Positions 1 to 12,630 of a stretch of DNA of 64,000 nucleotides are shown here, piece after piece (within the stretch, counting starts at the first letter, position 1; each line of letters opens with the position of its first letter). A program made the translations under genes and the position numbers. Location: assembly GCA_020160955.1 (NCBI GenBank), contig JAIUOX010000005.1, positions 1 to 64,000 of the forward strand, given 5' to 3'. Below the pieces are notes generated by a model. It worked only from the letters and a program-made list of their open reading frames with translations, ran no database searches and was not told the DNA's origin. The DNA comes from Pseudomonadota bacterium. Its GTDB lineage: Bacteria > Pseudomonadota > Alphaproteobacteria > Reyranellales > Reyranellaceae.

Positions 1-707
1 GCGTGTGCTTCGACACCGGCGGCATCTCGCTGAAGCCGGCCGGCGGCATGGAAGACATGAAGTGGGACATGGGCGGCGCCGGCGCCGTCGTCGGCGCGAT
101 GCGCGCCCTGGCCGGCCGCAAGGCGCGGGTCAACGTGGTCGGCATCTGCGCCCTGGTCGAGAATATGCCGGACGGCAACGCGCAGCGGCCGGGCGACGTG
201 GTCAAGAGCATGTCGGGCCAGACCGTCGAGGTGATCAACACCGACGCCGAGGGCCGCCTGATCCTGTGCGACGCGATGTGGTACGTGCAGGAGAAGTTCA
301 AGCCGCAGGCGATGGTCGAGCTGTCGACCCTGACCGGCGCGATCATCATCTCGCTCGGCCACGAGCGGGCTGGCCTGTTCAGCAACAACACGCCGCTGTC
401 GAACAAGCTGCGCGCCGCCGGCGCCGGAATCGGCGAGAAGCTGTGGCGCATGCCGCTCGGGTCGGCCTACGACAAGCTGATCGACTCCGAGATCGCCGAC
501 ATGAAGAACGTGAGCAATGGCCGCGACGGTGGGTCGATCACCGCCGCGCAGTTCCTCCAGCGCTTCGTGCAGCCCGGCGTCGCCTGGGCGCACATCGACA
601 TCGCGGGCGTCGCCTGGTCGAGCAAGGGCTCGAGCACGGCGCCCAAGGGCGCGACCGCCTTCGGCGTGCGCCTGCTCGACACCTGGATCGCCGAGAACTA
701 CGGCTGA
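1..707 (+). CDS. pepA: Leucyl aminopeptidase PepA, C-terminal part (5' end outside window)
   Basis: Cytosolic M17 leucyl aminopeptidase, which removes N-terminal residues from peptides with a two-metal centre. The frame is open from the window edge, with codons in phase with base 3, so about half of the roughly 500-residue protein is missing. The metal and active-site segment [10 protein letters not shown] lies at the start, and the family signature NTDAEGRL follows about 75 residues later. The C-terminus is normal (ENYG, then TGA). holC begins 17 bases downstream behind its own GGGGAG site, a pairing seen widely in Proteobacteria. Family identification is secure; the true start cannot be seen. 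Confidence 0.95.
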   Translation, partial: VCFDTGGISLKPAGGMEDMKWDMGGAGAVVGAMRALAGRKARVNVVGICALVENMPDGNAQRPGDVVKSMSGQTVEVINTDAEGRLILCDAMWYVQEKFKPQAMVELSTLTGAIIISLGHERAGLFSNNTPLSNKLRAAGAGIGEKLWRMPLGSAYDKLIDSEIADMKNVSNGRDGGSITAAQFLQRFVQPGVAWAHIDIAGVAWSSKGSSTAPKGATAFGVRLLDTWIAENYG

Positions 708-724
708 TCCCGGTAGGGGAGACG

Positions 725-1177
725 ATGGCGACCGAGGTCAACTTCTACCACCTGACCGTCTCGAACCTCGAGGACGCGCTGCCGAAGCTGCTGGCCAAGA
801 CGCTGCAAGCCGGGGCCCGGGCGGTGGTGATGCTGGGCTCGCCCGAGCGCGTCGACGCGCTCAACACGCACCTCTGGACCTTCGACCCGGGCAGCTTCCT
901 GCCGCACGGGTCGGAGCGCGACGGCGACGCGGCGCGCCAGCCGATCTGGCTGACGCATCGCGACGAGAACCCGAATGGCGCGAAGTTCCTGTTCCTGGCG
1001 GACCGCGCCAGTTCGGGGCAGGTGGCGGCCTTCGATCGCTGCTTCGAACTGTTCGACGGCCGCGACGACGCGGCGGTGACCGAGAGCCGGGTGCGCTGGA
1101 AGGCCTACAAGGAAGCCGGCCACGCGGTGTCGTACTACCAGCAGACGCCGTCCGGCGGCTGGGAGAAGAAGGCCTGA
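725..1177 (+). CDS. holC: DNA polymerase III subunit chi
   Basis: Chi subunit of the DNA polymerase III clamp-loader complex; in known systems it links the loader to single-strand-binding protein. The product has 150 residues, normal for the family, and begins with the typical ATEVNFYHL beta strand. The conserved HxxE/R-type surface and the C-terminal SYYQQTPSGGWEKKA end are present. ATG 725 was chosen because GGGGAG lies seven bases upstream and the upstream part of the same open frame is only antisense-like coding noise inside pepA. It is probably co-transcribed with pepA. It converges on the methyltransferase gene, whose stop lies one base beyond the holC stop. Confidence 0.93.
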   Translation: MATEVNFYHLTVSNLEDALPKLLAKTLQAGARAVVMLGSPERVDALNTHLWTFDPGSFLPHGSERDGDAARQPIWLTHRDENPNGAKFLFLADRASSGQVAAFDRCFELFDGRDDAAVTESRVRWKAYKEAGHAVSYYQQTPSGGWEKKA

Positions 1178-1178
1178 C

Positions 1179-2276
1179 CTAGAGGCGCTTCTCGCGCGGG
1201 TGCCAGTAACCGCGCCACGCCGACTTCAGCCTCTCCCACATCGGGATCGAGCCTTCCGGCCGGTAGAAGCCGGGCTGGTCTTCCTCGAACGTCGCCATGT
1301 AGTCGCGGTAACGCAGCGGCCGGCGGCGCTGCGACTGGGTCTGGGCGGCGAGCAGGTCGAGGCCGGCATCGACGTCGAACAGCGTCGCCATCGTCTCGCG
1401 CCGGGCGAGCAACAGCTCGGCCGCGGCATCCGGGACATCCCACGACGCCAGCACGGCGGCGATCTTGGCCAGCTTCTCCGGGCCGAGGGCGGTGGCCGCG
1501 GCGGTGCGGTGCGAGGCCAGCACGTCGCGCGTGTAGTAGGCCTCGCCCTGGAACGGCCGGCCCGACACCGTCTCGGCCGGGGTCGGCCAGATGTAGCGGG
1601 CCGGGAGCGCGCGCGAGGAGAAGTTGCGGACGTCGAGGCGGAACAGGTCGAAGCCCTGGGCCCGCAGGAACCGGTCGGTGTTGTGGAAGGTGTGCTCGTC
1701 GGCACCGTCGGTGCCGACGAAGTTGACCTCGAGCTGCACCGCGATCACGCGCAGCGGGTCGAAGCGGCCGGCGAACGATCGCAGGATGTCGAAGTCGGCG
1801 CCGTCGACGTCGAGCTTCAGGTAGTCGAGATCGGTCCAGCCGCGCTCGGCCAGCAGGTCGGGGGCGACCAGCGGACGCTCCGGGTCGGCGAGGCCCGTCA
1901 TCTCCCACGCATTGTTGCGCAGCAGCTCGACGGTCGAGGCCTGCCTGAGCCGGGCCTCGCGGATCTCGCGCGTGCGCATGAAGCTCATGCGGTCGCGCAT
2001 CTCCATGATCAGCGGCGCCGCCGGGCCGGCCGACAGGTCGATCCTGCGGTCCGCCGACGGGGCCACGAAGCCCGGCACGTAGGCGATGTCGGGATTGCGC
2101 TCCAGCCCGGCCAGGCGCTGGCACTCGGTCACGCTGGCGTCGATGCCGATTGCCTGCAGGCGCGGCTCGAACGACCGCCAGACGGGGTCGAGGCCGCCCG
2201 AACAACCGATGTCGAGCAGCCTGAACTTTTCCGTGGCGAGACCGCGCGCGACGAGGGCCGGGAAGGGCAGGGCCAT
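1179..2276 (-). CDS. FkbM-family SAM-dependent methyltransferase
   Basis: Predicted S-adenosylmethionine-dependent methyltransferase of the FkbM type, 365 residues. The SAM-binding glycine loop appears as LLDIGCSGGLDPVW near residue 20, followed by the acidic strand IGIDAS. A second conserved block, LKLDVDGADFDIL, lies near residue 155 and is typical of FkbM proteins. The C-terminal half (about residues 250-365) has no motif I recognise. The substrate is unknown; FkbM enzymes methylate O-groups on sugars, polyketides and other molecules. The gene lies ten bases downstream of the cyclase-family gene on the same strand, so the two are probably co-transcribed. Confidence 0.8.
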   Translation of the reverse strand: MALPFPALVARGLATEKFRLLDIGCSGGLDPVWRSFEPRLQAIGIDASVTECQRLAGLERNPDIAYVPGFVAPSADRRIDLSAGPAAPLIMEMRDRMSFMRTREIREARLRQASTVELLRNNAWEMTGLADPERPLVAPDLLAERGWTDLDYLKLDVDGADFDILRSFAGRFDPLRVIAVQLEVNFVGTDGADEHTFHNTDRFLRAQGFDLFRLDVRNFSSRALPARYIWPTPAETVSGRPFQGEAYYTRDVLASHRTAAATALGPEKLAKIAAVLASWDVPDAAAELLLARRETMATLFDVDAGLDLLAAQTQSQRRRPLRYRDYMATFEEDQPGFYRPEGSIPMWERLKSAWRGYWHPREKRL

Positions 2277-2286
2277 GCCCGGCAGA

Positions 2287-3324
2287 CTACACCGTCGCGA
2301 CGGGCGTGGCAGGGGAACCGACGGCGCCCGGAAGTCGCAGCGGCGGGGCGGTCAGCAGGAAACGCGAGCGCTTGTGCTCGCGCAGCCACAAGGCGAGGTC
2401 CTTCAGCCACCAGATCTCGCCCAGGTTCAGGCCAAGCTTGAACAGGCAGTGGTTGTGCAGCGGCAGGGACGGGTGCTCGGCATCGTCCGGACCCGGCCGG
2501 GCCGGCACCGCCTCGACGCCGTAGTTGTCGGCGATCAGGGCCGAGATCTGGCTGTCGGTGATCCACTGCAGCAGCTTCCTGTCGCGGCCGTCGAGCACGC
2601 AGCACATGGCATGCGCCCGCTCCGGGTCGACCTGCTTGTTCATCTTCATGATCTCGTCGGTGAAGCCGGTGTAGAGCAGCAGCATGTCGCCCGGCTCGAC
2701 CGTCACCTTGTCGGCGTCCAGCACCTTGCGCAGGTCGTCGTAGCTCACGTAGCGATGGTCGCGGCCATAGTGCTTCTCGAGATCGACCATTACGGCACGG
2801 CCCTGGATCGCCTTGGCCGCCATGTTCTCGACCCCCAGCTTGTGGGCGTAGGAGAGGTGGCCGCAGCCGTCGCGGCCGGCATCGGGCTGCGGGCCGACCA
2901 CGTCGGAACCGGCCTTGAAACCGTTGTAGTACAGCGCCTCGGGAACGCCGTCGCCGTCGGCGTCGAACAGGCCGCCGACATGGGCCAGCGTGTCCCACTG
3001 CGTCGAGTACTGCAGGGTCAGGATCACGCGGTCGTCGCTCGCGACGTCGACGAACAGCGGGTTGAGCGAGCGGGTGTGGAAGTTGAAGCGCCAGCCGTTC
3101 TCGTCGCCGGTCGGCGACAGCACCGGCGGCAGGCGGCGCGGATTGAGGACGTTGCCGCCGGGGAAGTCGAGCGGCAGGCTGAGGCAGAACGACAGGCCTT
3201 CCTTAACCTCGGCGATGCCCTCCTTCACCTTCTGCGGCGTGATGAGGTTGAGCCGGCCGAGCTGGTCGTCGTCGCCCCAGTCGCCCCAGGTGGATCCCTC
3301 CGGGCGGTGCTTCCAGCGCTTCAT
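2287..3324 (-). CDS. Cyclase-family metal-dependent hydrolase (PF04199-like)
   Basis: A 345-residue member of the cyclase / kynurenine-formamidase-like hydrolase family. The metal-site region is STQWDTLAHVGGLFD near residue 100, a variant of the canonical HxGTHxD motif in which Gln replaces His but the Asp and later His remain; this variant occurs in the longer branch of the family. I chose ATG 3324 rather than TTG 3330 because GGGAG lies seven bases before ATG but only one base before TTG. The substrate is unknown, perhaps an amide or lactone. It is transcribed toward the FkbM methyltransferase gene and diverges from the MFS gene at 3442. Confidence 0.78.
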   Translation of the reverse strand: MKRWKHRPEGSTWGDWGDDDQLGRLNLITPQKVKEGIAEVKEGLSFCLSLPLDFPGGNVLNPRRLPPVLSPTGDENGWRFNFHTRSLNPLFVDVASDDRVILTLQYSTQWDTLAHVGGLFDADGDGVPEALYYNGFKAGSDVVGPQPDAGRDGCGHLSYAHKLGVENMAAKAIQGRAVMVDLEKHYGRDHRYVSYDDLRKVLDADKVTVEPGDMLLLYTGFTDEIMKMNKQVDPERAHAMCCVLDGRDRKLLQWITDSQISALIADNYGVEAVPARPGPDDAEHPSLPLHNHCLFKLGLNLGEIWWLKDLALWLREHKRSRFLLTAPPLRLPGAVGSPATPVATV

Positions 3325-3441
3325 TGGCAATCTCCCTTTGCTGGGCGGGGAGACTATCGTGCAGCGCGTCGTCTTGCACGCATGGCTCCCGCGCGGAATT
3401 CCGCAGTTGCGCCCCGCGCGGGTTGGCCATCATCCTTGGCC

Positions 3442-4664
3442 ATGACCGCAGCTGCCGTTCCCGCCTCGCGCGACGTTCGCGTCATCAGCCTGATCGGCGC
3501 CGCCCACGGCGCCAGCCACTACTACCAGCTCGCCTTCGCGACCATGCTGCTGATCGTGCGCGAGGAGGCGGGCCTGAGCTTCGCCGACGTCGGCCTGCTG
3601 GCCGGCACCTTTTACGGCGTCTCCGGGTTGGCGCAGACGGCGGCCGGCTTCGCGGTGGATCGCTTCGGGGCGCGGCCGATCCTGGCCGGCGGATTGCTGC
3701 TGGTCGGCATCGGGCTGGCGCTGACCTCGATGGCCCATTCCTTCGCCGCCTTCGCCGCGATCGCGGTGGTCGCCGGCCTGGGCAACTCGGTCTTTCACCC
3801 GGCCGACTTCGCGCTCCTCAACTCGTCGGTGAACCCGGCGCGGCTGGGCCGGGCCTACAGCATCCACGGCGTCGGTGGCTCGCTCGGCTGGGCGGCGGCA
3901 CCGGTCATGTATTTCCTCGACAGCCTGTTCGGCCAGGTCGGCGCGGCGCTCACCGGCGCTCTGCCGGGCGTGGTGCTGGCGGTCCTGGTGTGGATGCATC
4001 GCGGCGACCTCGTCGATCACCGGGCCAAGGACCGTGCGGCCGCGGCCGCGCGCGGCGGTGCGCCCGCCCTGTCGCTGTTCCTGCAGCCGGCCATCCTGCT
4101 CTGCCTCGTCTACTTCGCGCTGATCGCGGCCAACACCGTCGGCATCCAGCAATTCGCGGTGCCGGCCTGGGTCAGCATGTTCGGGCTGAGCGAGAACTTC
4201 GCCGCGCTGTGCCTGATCGTCTTCATCGTCGGCTCGGCGGCCGGCGTGCTGGTCGGCGGCCTGTTCGCCGACCGGGTGCGCCGCCACGACCGGGTGGCGT
4301 CGATCGGGCTGGCGGTCGCCGCCCTCCTGACGGTGCCGATCGCCACCCAGTCGGTACCGCCGACGCTGCTGCTGCCGTTGCTGGCGCTGGCCGGCGCCGC
4401 GGGCGGCGTGACGGGACCGTCGCGCGACATGATCGTGCGCGGCGCGACGCCGCCGGGTGCGTCCGGCAAGGTGTTCGGCTTCGTCTACTCGGGCCTCGAC
4501 ATCGGCTCGTTCCTGGCCCCGCCGCTGTTCGGCTTCCTGATGGGCAAGGGCCTGCCGGCCGCGATCTTCTGGATCGCCGTCGCGCTCTACGTGATCAACG
4601 CCTTCCTGGTGATGGTGATCCGCCAGAGCACGGCGCCCGCGACGCCGAGCGCCGCCGCCGCCGA

Positions 4665-4668
<4 letters not shown>
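3442..4668 (+). CDS. MFS transporter
   Basis: Inner-membrane carrier of the major facilitator superfamily, 408 residues with about twelve hydrophobic segments. The loop between segments 2 and 3 reads GFAVDRFGARP, matching the MFS signature; the equivalent in the second half is GGLFADRVRRHDR. The substrate cannot be deduced. It diverges from the cyclase/methyltransferase pair across 117 bases. Its TAG stop overlaps the stop of the convergent ABC-F gene: the palindrome CTAG at 4665-4668 supplies both stop codons. ATG 3442 was chosen because the open frame upstream is antisense to the cyclase gene. Confidence 0.85.
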
Positions 4669-6584
<1,916 letters not shown>

Positions 6585-6695
6585 GGGGCCGCGGCGTTTA
6601 GCACGCTGGGCGGGGCGGTCCAACCGGCTTGCCGCCCCCGGACCCCCCGTCTATAAGGCCCGCCCACGCGCAAAAGCACGCGAAAAGAGGAATTT

Positions 6696-7118
<423 letters not shown>

Positions 7119-7141
7119 GCCGACGGTCCCTCGCGGACAAC

Positions 7142-7174
7142 AAAAAAGCGGCCCCGCGGGGCCGCTTTTCTTTT
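7142..7174 (+). terminator. Bidirectional rho-independent terminator after ndk
   Basis: A perfect inverted repeat, GCGGCCCC-GC-GGGGCCGC, flanked by A6 on the left and TTTTCTTTT on the right. The flanking tracts let the hairpin terminate both ndk (plus strand) and the convergent cytochrome oxidase subunit gene (minus strand). Confidence 0.93.
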
Positions 7175-7201
7175 GGGGCTCGGAGCCGGCGTGGGCCGCC
7201 G

Positions 7202-7405
7202 TCACTCCATGATCGCGGCGGCCACCAGCAGGACGACCGAGCCGGCGATGCCGACCAGCAGGGCGAACACGCCCATGCCGCCGACCAGGCCCAGCGCCAT
7301 GCAGGCCAGCAGCAGGATGACGAACAGGATCCCGAACAGCACCAGCTTGTTGAAGGCGTTGTAGGTGGCGAGATGGGCGGAGATGTCGTCCTGAGCGTCG
7401 GCCAT
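7202..7405 (-). CDS. aa3-type cytochrome c oxidase subunit IV-like protein
   Basis: A 67-residue protein with an N-terminal HLATYNAF motif (11-18) followed by two hydrophobic segments (about 20-41 and 45-65). This matches the small bacterial COX4_pro_2 family, which is associated with aa3-type oxidase in Alphaproteobacteria. AGGAA lies five bases before the ATG at 7405. No other oxidase gene is nearby, so assignment rests on the HxxTYxxF motif and size. It lies downstream of purM-purN on the same strand in reverse order, ending at the ndk terminator. Confidence 0.75.
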   Translation of the reverse strand: MADAQDDISAHLATYNAFNKLVLFGILFVILLLACMALGLVGGMGVFALLVGIAGSVVLLVAAAIME

Positions 7406-7441
7406 GGTGGTTCCTCGTGAAAGTCGGGTTCTTATAGCGAA

Positions 7442-8079
7442 CTAGGGTTCGGGCGAGAAGAGGAGGGTAGCGCCGGCCGGCAAGCCCTCGACCGCGACGC
7501 GCTGACCGTCGACCCGCAGCCGGCCCTCGGCGAACCAGCGCACGACCTCGGGGTAGAGCCGGTGCTCCTGGCGCAGGATGCGGGCCGCCAGCCGGTCGGC
7601 GTCGTCCCCCGGCAACACCGGCACGGCGGCCTGGGCGACGATCGGCCCGGCATCCAGCTCGGCGGTGACGAAGTGCACGGTGCAGCCGCTCAGCCGCACC
7701 CCGGCATCGAGCGCCTGCTGCTGGACGTGCAGCCCCGGGAAGGACGGCAGGAGCGACGGGTGGATGTTGAGGATGCGGTCCTTCCAATGGGCGGGGAACC
7801 ACGGGCTCTGGATGCGCAGGAAGCCGGCCAGCGCGACCAGCCCGACGCCGTGCCGTTCCAGTTCGGCCGAGACGGCGCGGTCGAAGCTCTCGCGGTCGGG
7901 GTAGCCCTTGTGCGGGATCGCGACCGCCGGGATGCCGGCCTGCCGGGCGGTCTCGAGGCCGCCGGCCGTCGCGACGTTGCTGATCACGACGGCGATCTCG
8001 GCCGGGTAGCCGGGCGACCGGGCGGCCTCGATCAGCGCGGCCATGTTGCTGCCGCGCCCCGAGATCAGGACGCCGACCT

Positions 8080-8092
<13 letters not shown>
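7442..8092 (-). CDS. purN: Phosphoribosylglycinamide formyltransferase
   Basis: Third step of purine synthesis: formyl transfer from 10-formyl-THF to GAR. 216 residues. The substrate loop GRGSNM is at the N-terminus, the catalytic Asn and His lie in [14 protein letters not shown], and the catalytic Asp is in ELDAGPI. The start is taken as GTG 8092 (V-A-K-L-K-V-G), which overlaps the end of purM by 13 bases and indicates translational coupling; no better start lies in frame. The open frame upstream is antisense-type noise within purM. Confidence 0.95.
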
Positions 8093-9171
<1,079 letters not shown>

Positions 9172-9230
9172 GCCGGGCTCATTCGTGCTAAACAGGTGGC
9201 GCGAACATAGCCAAAAACTGGACCCCCGCA

Positions 9231-10340
9231 ATGCTGCCCCACGGCAGGTTTTCCACCCGCTGGCGCCCGCGCTGGCTCTTGTCGATCCTCGCCGGGCTGG
9301 CCGCGGTGCTGGCCGTGGCCGAGGTTTCGGCCCCGGTTTGGGCCCAGGGCAGCAGCACCTACACGGTCACCGGCGTCGATGTCGACGTGTCGGCCCCCGA
9401 CGCCGTGCAGGCCCGCCAGCAGGGCCTCGCCGAGGCGCGGCGCAAGGCCGCGCGTGCCCTGATCGAGCGCGTGGTCGCCCCCGACGAGCGCTCCCGCGTG
9501 TCGGTCCCGGCCGATCCGGCGCTGGAAGGCATGGTCCATGGCATCGAGTTCGTGCGCGAGCGCTCGGCGCCCGGCCGCTACATCGCGACGCTGAACGTGG
9601 TCTTCCAGCCCGAGGCCGTGAAGTCGTGGCTGGGCGCCGCCGGCGTCAAGATCGCCGAGACCGTGTCGCGGCCCGCCCTGGTGATCCCGCTGTGGAAGGG
9701 GCCCTCGGGCGTCGAGCCGCTCGACGATCGCAACGCCTGGCGCGAGGCGTGGCGGGCGCTCGATACCTCGGGCAGCTCGGTCCCCGTGACCATCCTGCGC
9801 GGCGACCAGATCGATCAGTCGGCGGTCACCGCCGAACAGCTCTACGTCGGTGACGTCGCGGCGCTGGCCCGCCTCAACGAACGCTACCGCGCGCCGACCA
9901 TCGTGGTCGCGGTGGTCGAGGGCGACAAGGAGAACGGCCCGCTGACGGTCGGCGGCCTGCGCTACGACGCGCAGACCGGGGCCCGCAGCGAGATCGCGCG
10001 CGTGCCGGTGGCCGGCGCGGCGCAGTTGCCGGAAGCGGCCCGCCAGGTCCATTCGCGAATCGACGAGCAGTGGCGCAGCGTCGCCACGGTGCGCCGCGAT
10101 TCCCAGGACGCCATCGAGGTCTACGTGCCGATCCGCGCGCTGGGCGACTGGGTCCAGGTGCGGCAGCGGCTGGGCGGCGTGCCGGCGGTCAAGGGCGTCA
10201 CCGTGCGCAGCCTCGAGACCGACCGCGCCGATCTCCGGCTCGAGTACTTCGGCACCACCGAGGACCTGCAGCGGACGCTGGCCACGGTCGGGCTGAGCCT
10301 CGACAAGGAAGCCGACAAGTGGCGCCTGCAGCCTCGCTGA
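9231..10340 (+). CDS. Exported DUF2066 domain protein
   Basis: A 369-residue protein with an N-terminal signal (hydrophobic stretch about 16-31, cleavage likely after VWAQ), so it is probably periplasmic. The body matches the DUF2066 family. The first part starts [20 protein letters not shown], followed by an Ala/Arg helix, a fold that resembles small secretion or lipid-transfer domains. The biochemical role is unknown. It lies 22 bases upstream of a PerM-type permease gene and then Hda, an order common in Rhodospirillales. The ATG overlaps the upstream open end of the divergent purM frame. Confidence 0.8.
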   Translation: MLPHGRFSTRWRPRWLLSILAGLAAVLAVAEVSAPVWAQGSSTYTVTGVDVDVSAPDAVQARQQGLAEARRKAARALIERVVAPDERSRVSVPADPALEGMVHGIEFVRERSAPGRYIATLNVVFQPEAVKSWLGAAGVKIAETVSRPALVIPLWKGPSGVEPLDDRNAWREAWRALDTSGSSVPVTILRGDQIDQSAVTAEQLYVGDVAALARLNERYRAPTIVVAVVEGDKENGPLTVGGLRYDAQTGARSEIARVPVAGAAQLPEAARQVHSRIDEQWRSVATVRRDSQDAIEVYVPIRALGDWVQVRQRLGGVPAVKGVTVRSLETDRADLRLEYFGTTEDLQRTLATVGLSLDKEADKWRLQPR

Positions 10341-10362
10341 CCGGCGCGACCGGGCGGCATCG

Positions 10363-11445
10363 ATGACCGAGGCTGACCGCGCCCTGCGCTGGCGCTTCTG
10401 GGCGGTGCTGGCCGCCCTGTTCGTTCTCCTGCTGTGGCTGCTGAACAACATCCTGCTGCCGTTCGTGGTCGGCATGGTCGTGGCCTACTTCCTCGACCCG
10501 GTCGTGCTGCGCCTGCAGCGTCTCGGCCTGTCGCGGGCCTGGGCGACCACGGCGGTCACCATCGTCGCGGCGTTGCTGGCGATCGGCGCGGTGATGGCGG
10601 TGCTGCCGCCGCTGCTCGGCCAGGTGCAGTCGCTGATCGTCAACGCGCCGGACTTCATGGCCAAGGCGGTGATGCGGCTGCAGCCGCTGGTCGACCCGCT
10701 GCGCCAGCGCTTCGGGCTGGCGCCGTTCACGCTGCCGGAGATCCAGAACGAGGTGACGCAGTGGGCCGGGCAGGGGCTGGGCGTCGCCGGCACCATCGCC
10801 GGCAAGGTGGCGCAGGGCGGTATCGCCTTCTTCAACCTGATGGCGCTGCTGTTCATCACGCCGGTCGTCACCTTCTACCTGCTGCGCGACTTCGAGAAGA
10901 TCGTGGCGGCGGTCGACGGCGCCCTGCCGCGGGACAGCGCCGACACGATCCGCGAACTGGCGCGCGAGGCCAACGCGGCGATCGGCGGGTACTTCCGCGG
11001 CCAGGCCCTGGTCTGCCTCGCGCTCGCGTCGATCTACGGCATCGGACTGACGCTGGTCGGGCTGCAGTTCGGGCTGGTGATCGGCCTGATCGCCGGTGCG
11101 ATCTCGTTCATTCCGTTCGTCGGCACGTTCGTCGGCGCCGTGATGGCGCTCGGCATGGCGCTGGCCCAGTTCCCGCCCGAGTGGATGGGCGTGGTCAAGG
11201 TCGCCGCCGTGTTCCTGTTCGGCCAGACGATGGAGGGCAACGTGCTCTCGCCGAACCTGGTGGGCGACCGCACCGGCCTGCACCCGGTCTGGATCATGTT
11301 CGCCCTGCTGGCCGGCGGCGCGCTGTTCGGCTTCGTCGGGGTGCTGATCGCCGTGCCGGTCGCCGCCGTGATGGGCGTGATCGTGCGCTACCTGATCCGG
11401 CGTTACCACGACAGCCCGATCTACCGCGGTCGCAGCGGCGCCTAG
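10363..11445 (+). CDS. AI-2E/PerM family permease
   Basis: Polytopic membrane protein of 360 residues. Hydrophobic segments pair at the N-terminus (about 12-32 and 33-50), with a soluble region (about 85-150) and a cluster of four to five segments in the C-terminal half. A conserved GNVLSPNLVGDRTGLHP motif near residue 290 is typical of the family. Members have been linked to AI-2 export, ion antiport or no defined substrate, so the substrate is left open. It lies between the DUF2066 gene and hda, two bases before the hda start. Confidence 0.88.
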   Translation: MTEADRALRWRFWAVLAALFVLLLWLLNNILLPFVVGMVVAYFLDPVVLRLQRLGLSRAWATTAVTIVAALLAIGAVMAVLPPLLGQVQSLIVNAPDFMAKAVMRLQPLVDPLRQRFGLAPFTLPEIQNEVTQWAGQGLGVAGTIAGKVAQGGIAFFNLMALLFITPVVTFYLLRDFEKIVAAVDGALPRDSADTIRELAREANAAIGGYFRGQALVCLALASIYGIGLTLVGLQFGLVIGLIAGAISFIPFVGTFVGAVMALGMALAQFPPEWMGVVKVAAVFLFGQTMEGNVLSPNLVGDRTGLHPVWIMFALLAGGALFGFVGVLIAVPVAAVMGVIVRYLIRRYHDSPIYRGRSGA

Positions 11446-11447
11446 CC

Positions 11448-12125
11448 ATGGCCCGCCAGCTCACGCTCGACCTCGCGCTGCCGCCGCCGACCTATGCCCG
11501 CGAGGACTTCGTGGTGGCGCCGGGCAACCGCGAGGCGCTGGCCTGGATCGACCGCTGGCCGGACTGGCCGGCGCCGGCCCTGTCGCTGGGCGGCCCGCCG
11601 GGCAGCGGCAAGACCCACCTGGCGCAGATCTGGGCGCGCGCCGCCGGCGCGGCCGTGGTCGAGGGACCCGGGCTCGACGGCAAGTCGGTCGCCGATCTCA
11701 CCGACCTGGTCGCGGCCTCGCCGGCGCTGGTCGTCGAGCAGGCCGACCGCGCGCCCGAACGCGCCCTGTTCCATCTCTACAATCTCGCGCGCGAGCATCG
11801 CGGCTGGCTGCTGCTGGTCGCCGAGGCGCTGCCGGCGCACTGGTCGATCGCCTTGCCCGACCTCGCGTCCCGCCTGCGCGCTGCACCGGCGGTGGCGGTG
11901 TCGCCGCCCGACGACGAACTGCTGGGCTCGATCATCCTGAAACAGCTGGCCGACCGGCAATTGCACGCCGCGCCGGGCGTCGTGCACTATCTGGTCGCCC
12001 ACATGGAGCGCTCCGGCGAGGCGGCGCGGCACGTGGTGGCGGCGTTGGACCGGCGGGCGCTGGCCGAGCGGCGCGAGATCGATCGACGCCTGGCGGCCGA
12101 CGTGCTGGCCGAGCTGGCGAGCTGA
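11448..12125 (+). CDS. hda: DnaA regulatory inactivator Hda-like protein
   Basis: A short AAA+ protein of 225 residues homologous to the ATPase domain of DnaA. The N-terminal QLTLDL (4-9) fits a beta-clamp-binding peptide. Walker A is GGPPGSGKTH (48-57). The Walker B strand is VVEQAD, divergent from classical DE as in alphaproteobacterial HdaA. A C-terminal lid domain follows. Hda with the DNA-loaded clamp stimulates DnaA-ATP hydrolysis and prevents re-initiation. It starts two bases after the permease stop, so the pair is probably co-transcribed. It has no DnaA-type DNA-binding domain IV, so it is not dnaA. Confidence 0.88.
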   Translation: MARQLTLDLALPPPTYAREDFVVAPGNREALAWIDRWPDWPAPALSLGGPPGSGKTHLAQIWARAAGAAVVEGPGLDGKSVADLTDLVAASPALVVEQADRAPERALFHLYNLAREHRGWLLLVAEALPAHWSIALPDLASRLRAAPAVAVSPPDDELLGSIILKQLADRQLHAAPGVVHYLVAHMERSGEAARHVVAALDRRALAERREIDRRLAADVLAELAS

Positions 12126-12135
12126 GGAGGGGACG

Positions 12136-12600
12136 ATGAAGGCAATCGTGGCAGGGTTCGCGCTGATGCTGGCGCTGGCGGGCGGCGCGTCGGCGCAGCA
12201 GGGCTCGGTGATGGGGACCTGGCTGATCGCGTCGGGCAAGGCGGAGGTCCGCATCCAGCCCTGCAGCGATCCCTCGGCCGGCGCGGTGTGCGGCTACATC
12301 GCCACGCTGATCAACCCGACCGGCCCGGACGGCAAGGTGGTGCCGCCGCAGGACGCGACCGACTGGCGCAACACCGATCCGGCGCTGCGCGGCCGCAAGG
12401 TTCTGGGCATGCCGCTGATCTGGGGCTTCAAGAAGACGTCCGACCCGAACACGTTCGAGGACGGCCAGATCTACAACGGCGAGAACGGCAAGATCTACAA
12501 CGCCAACATCAGCCTGCAGCCCGACGGCAAGCTGCGCCTGCGCGGCTACGTCGGCACGCCGCTGTTCGGCGAGACGCAGGTGTGGACGCGCGTGAACTGA
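12136..12600 (+). CDS. Secreted DUF2147 protein
   Basis: A 154-residue exported protein. Residues 1-21 form a signal peptide ending GGASA; the mature part starts QQGSVMGTWL and continues with DUF2147 features: IQPC, a CGYIATL block, and a GKIYNANISL strand near the middle. Two cysteines (in IQPC and VCGY) could pair. DUF2147 proteins are beta-rich envelope proteins of unknown role. GAGGAGGGG lies just upstream of ATG 12136, and the gene follows hda by ten bases. Confidence 0.8.
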   Translation: MKAIVAGFALMLALAGGASAQQGSVMGTWLIASGKAEVRIQPCSDPSAGAVCGYIATLINPTGPDGKVVPPQDATDWRNTDPALRGRKVLGMPLIWGFKKTSDPNTFEDGQIYNGENGKIYNANISLQPDGKLRLRGYVGTPLFGETQVWTRVN

Positions 12601-12630
12601 CAACGACGACGAACAGGGGAGAGTGACGCG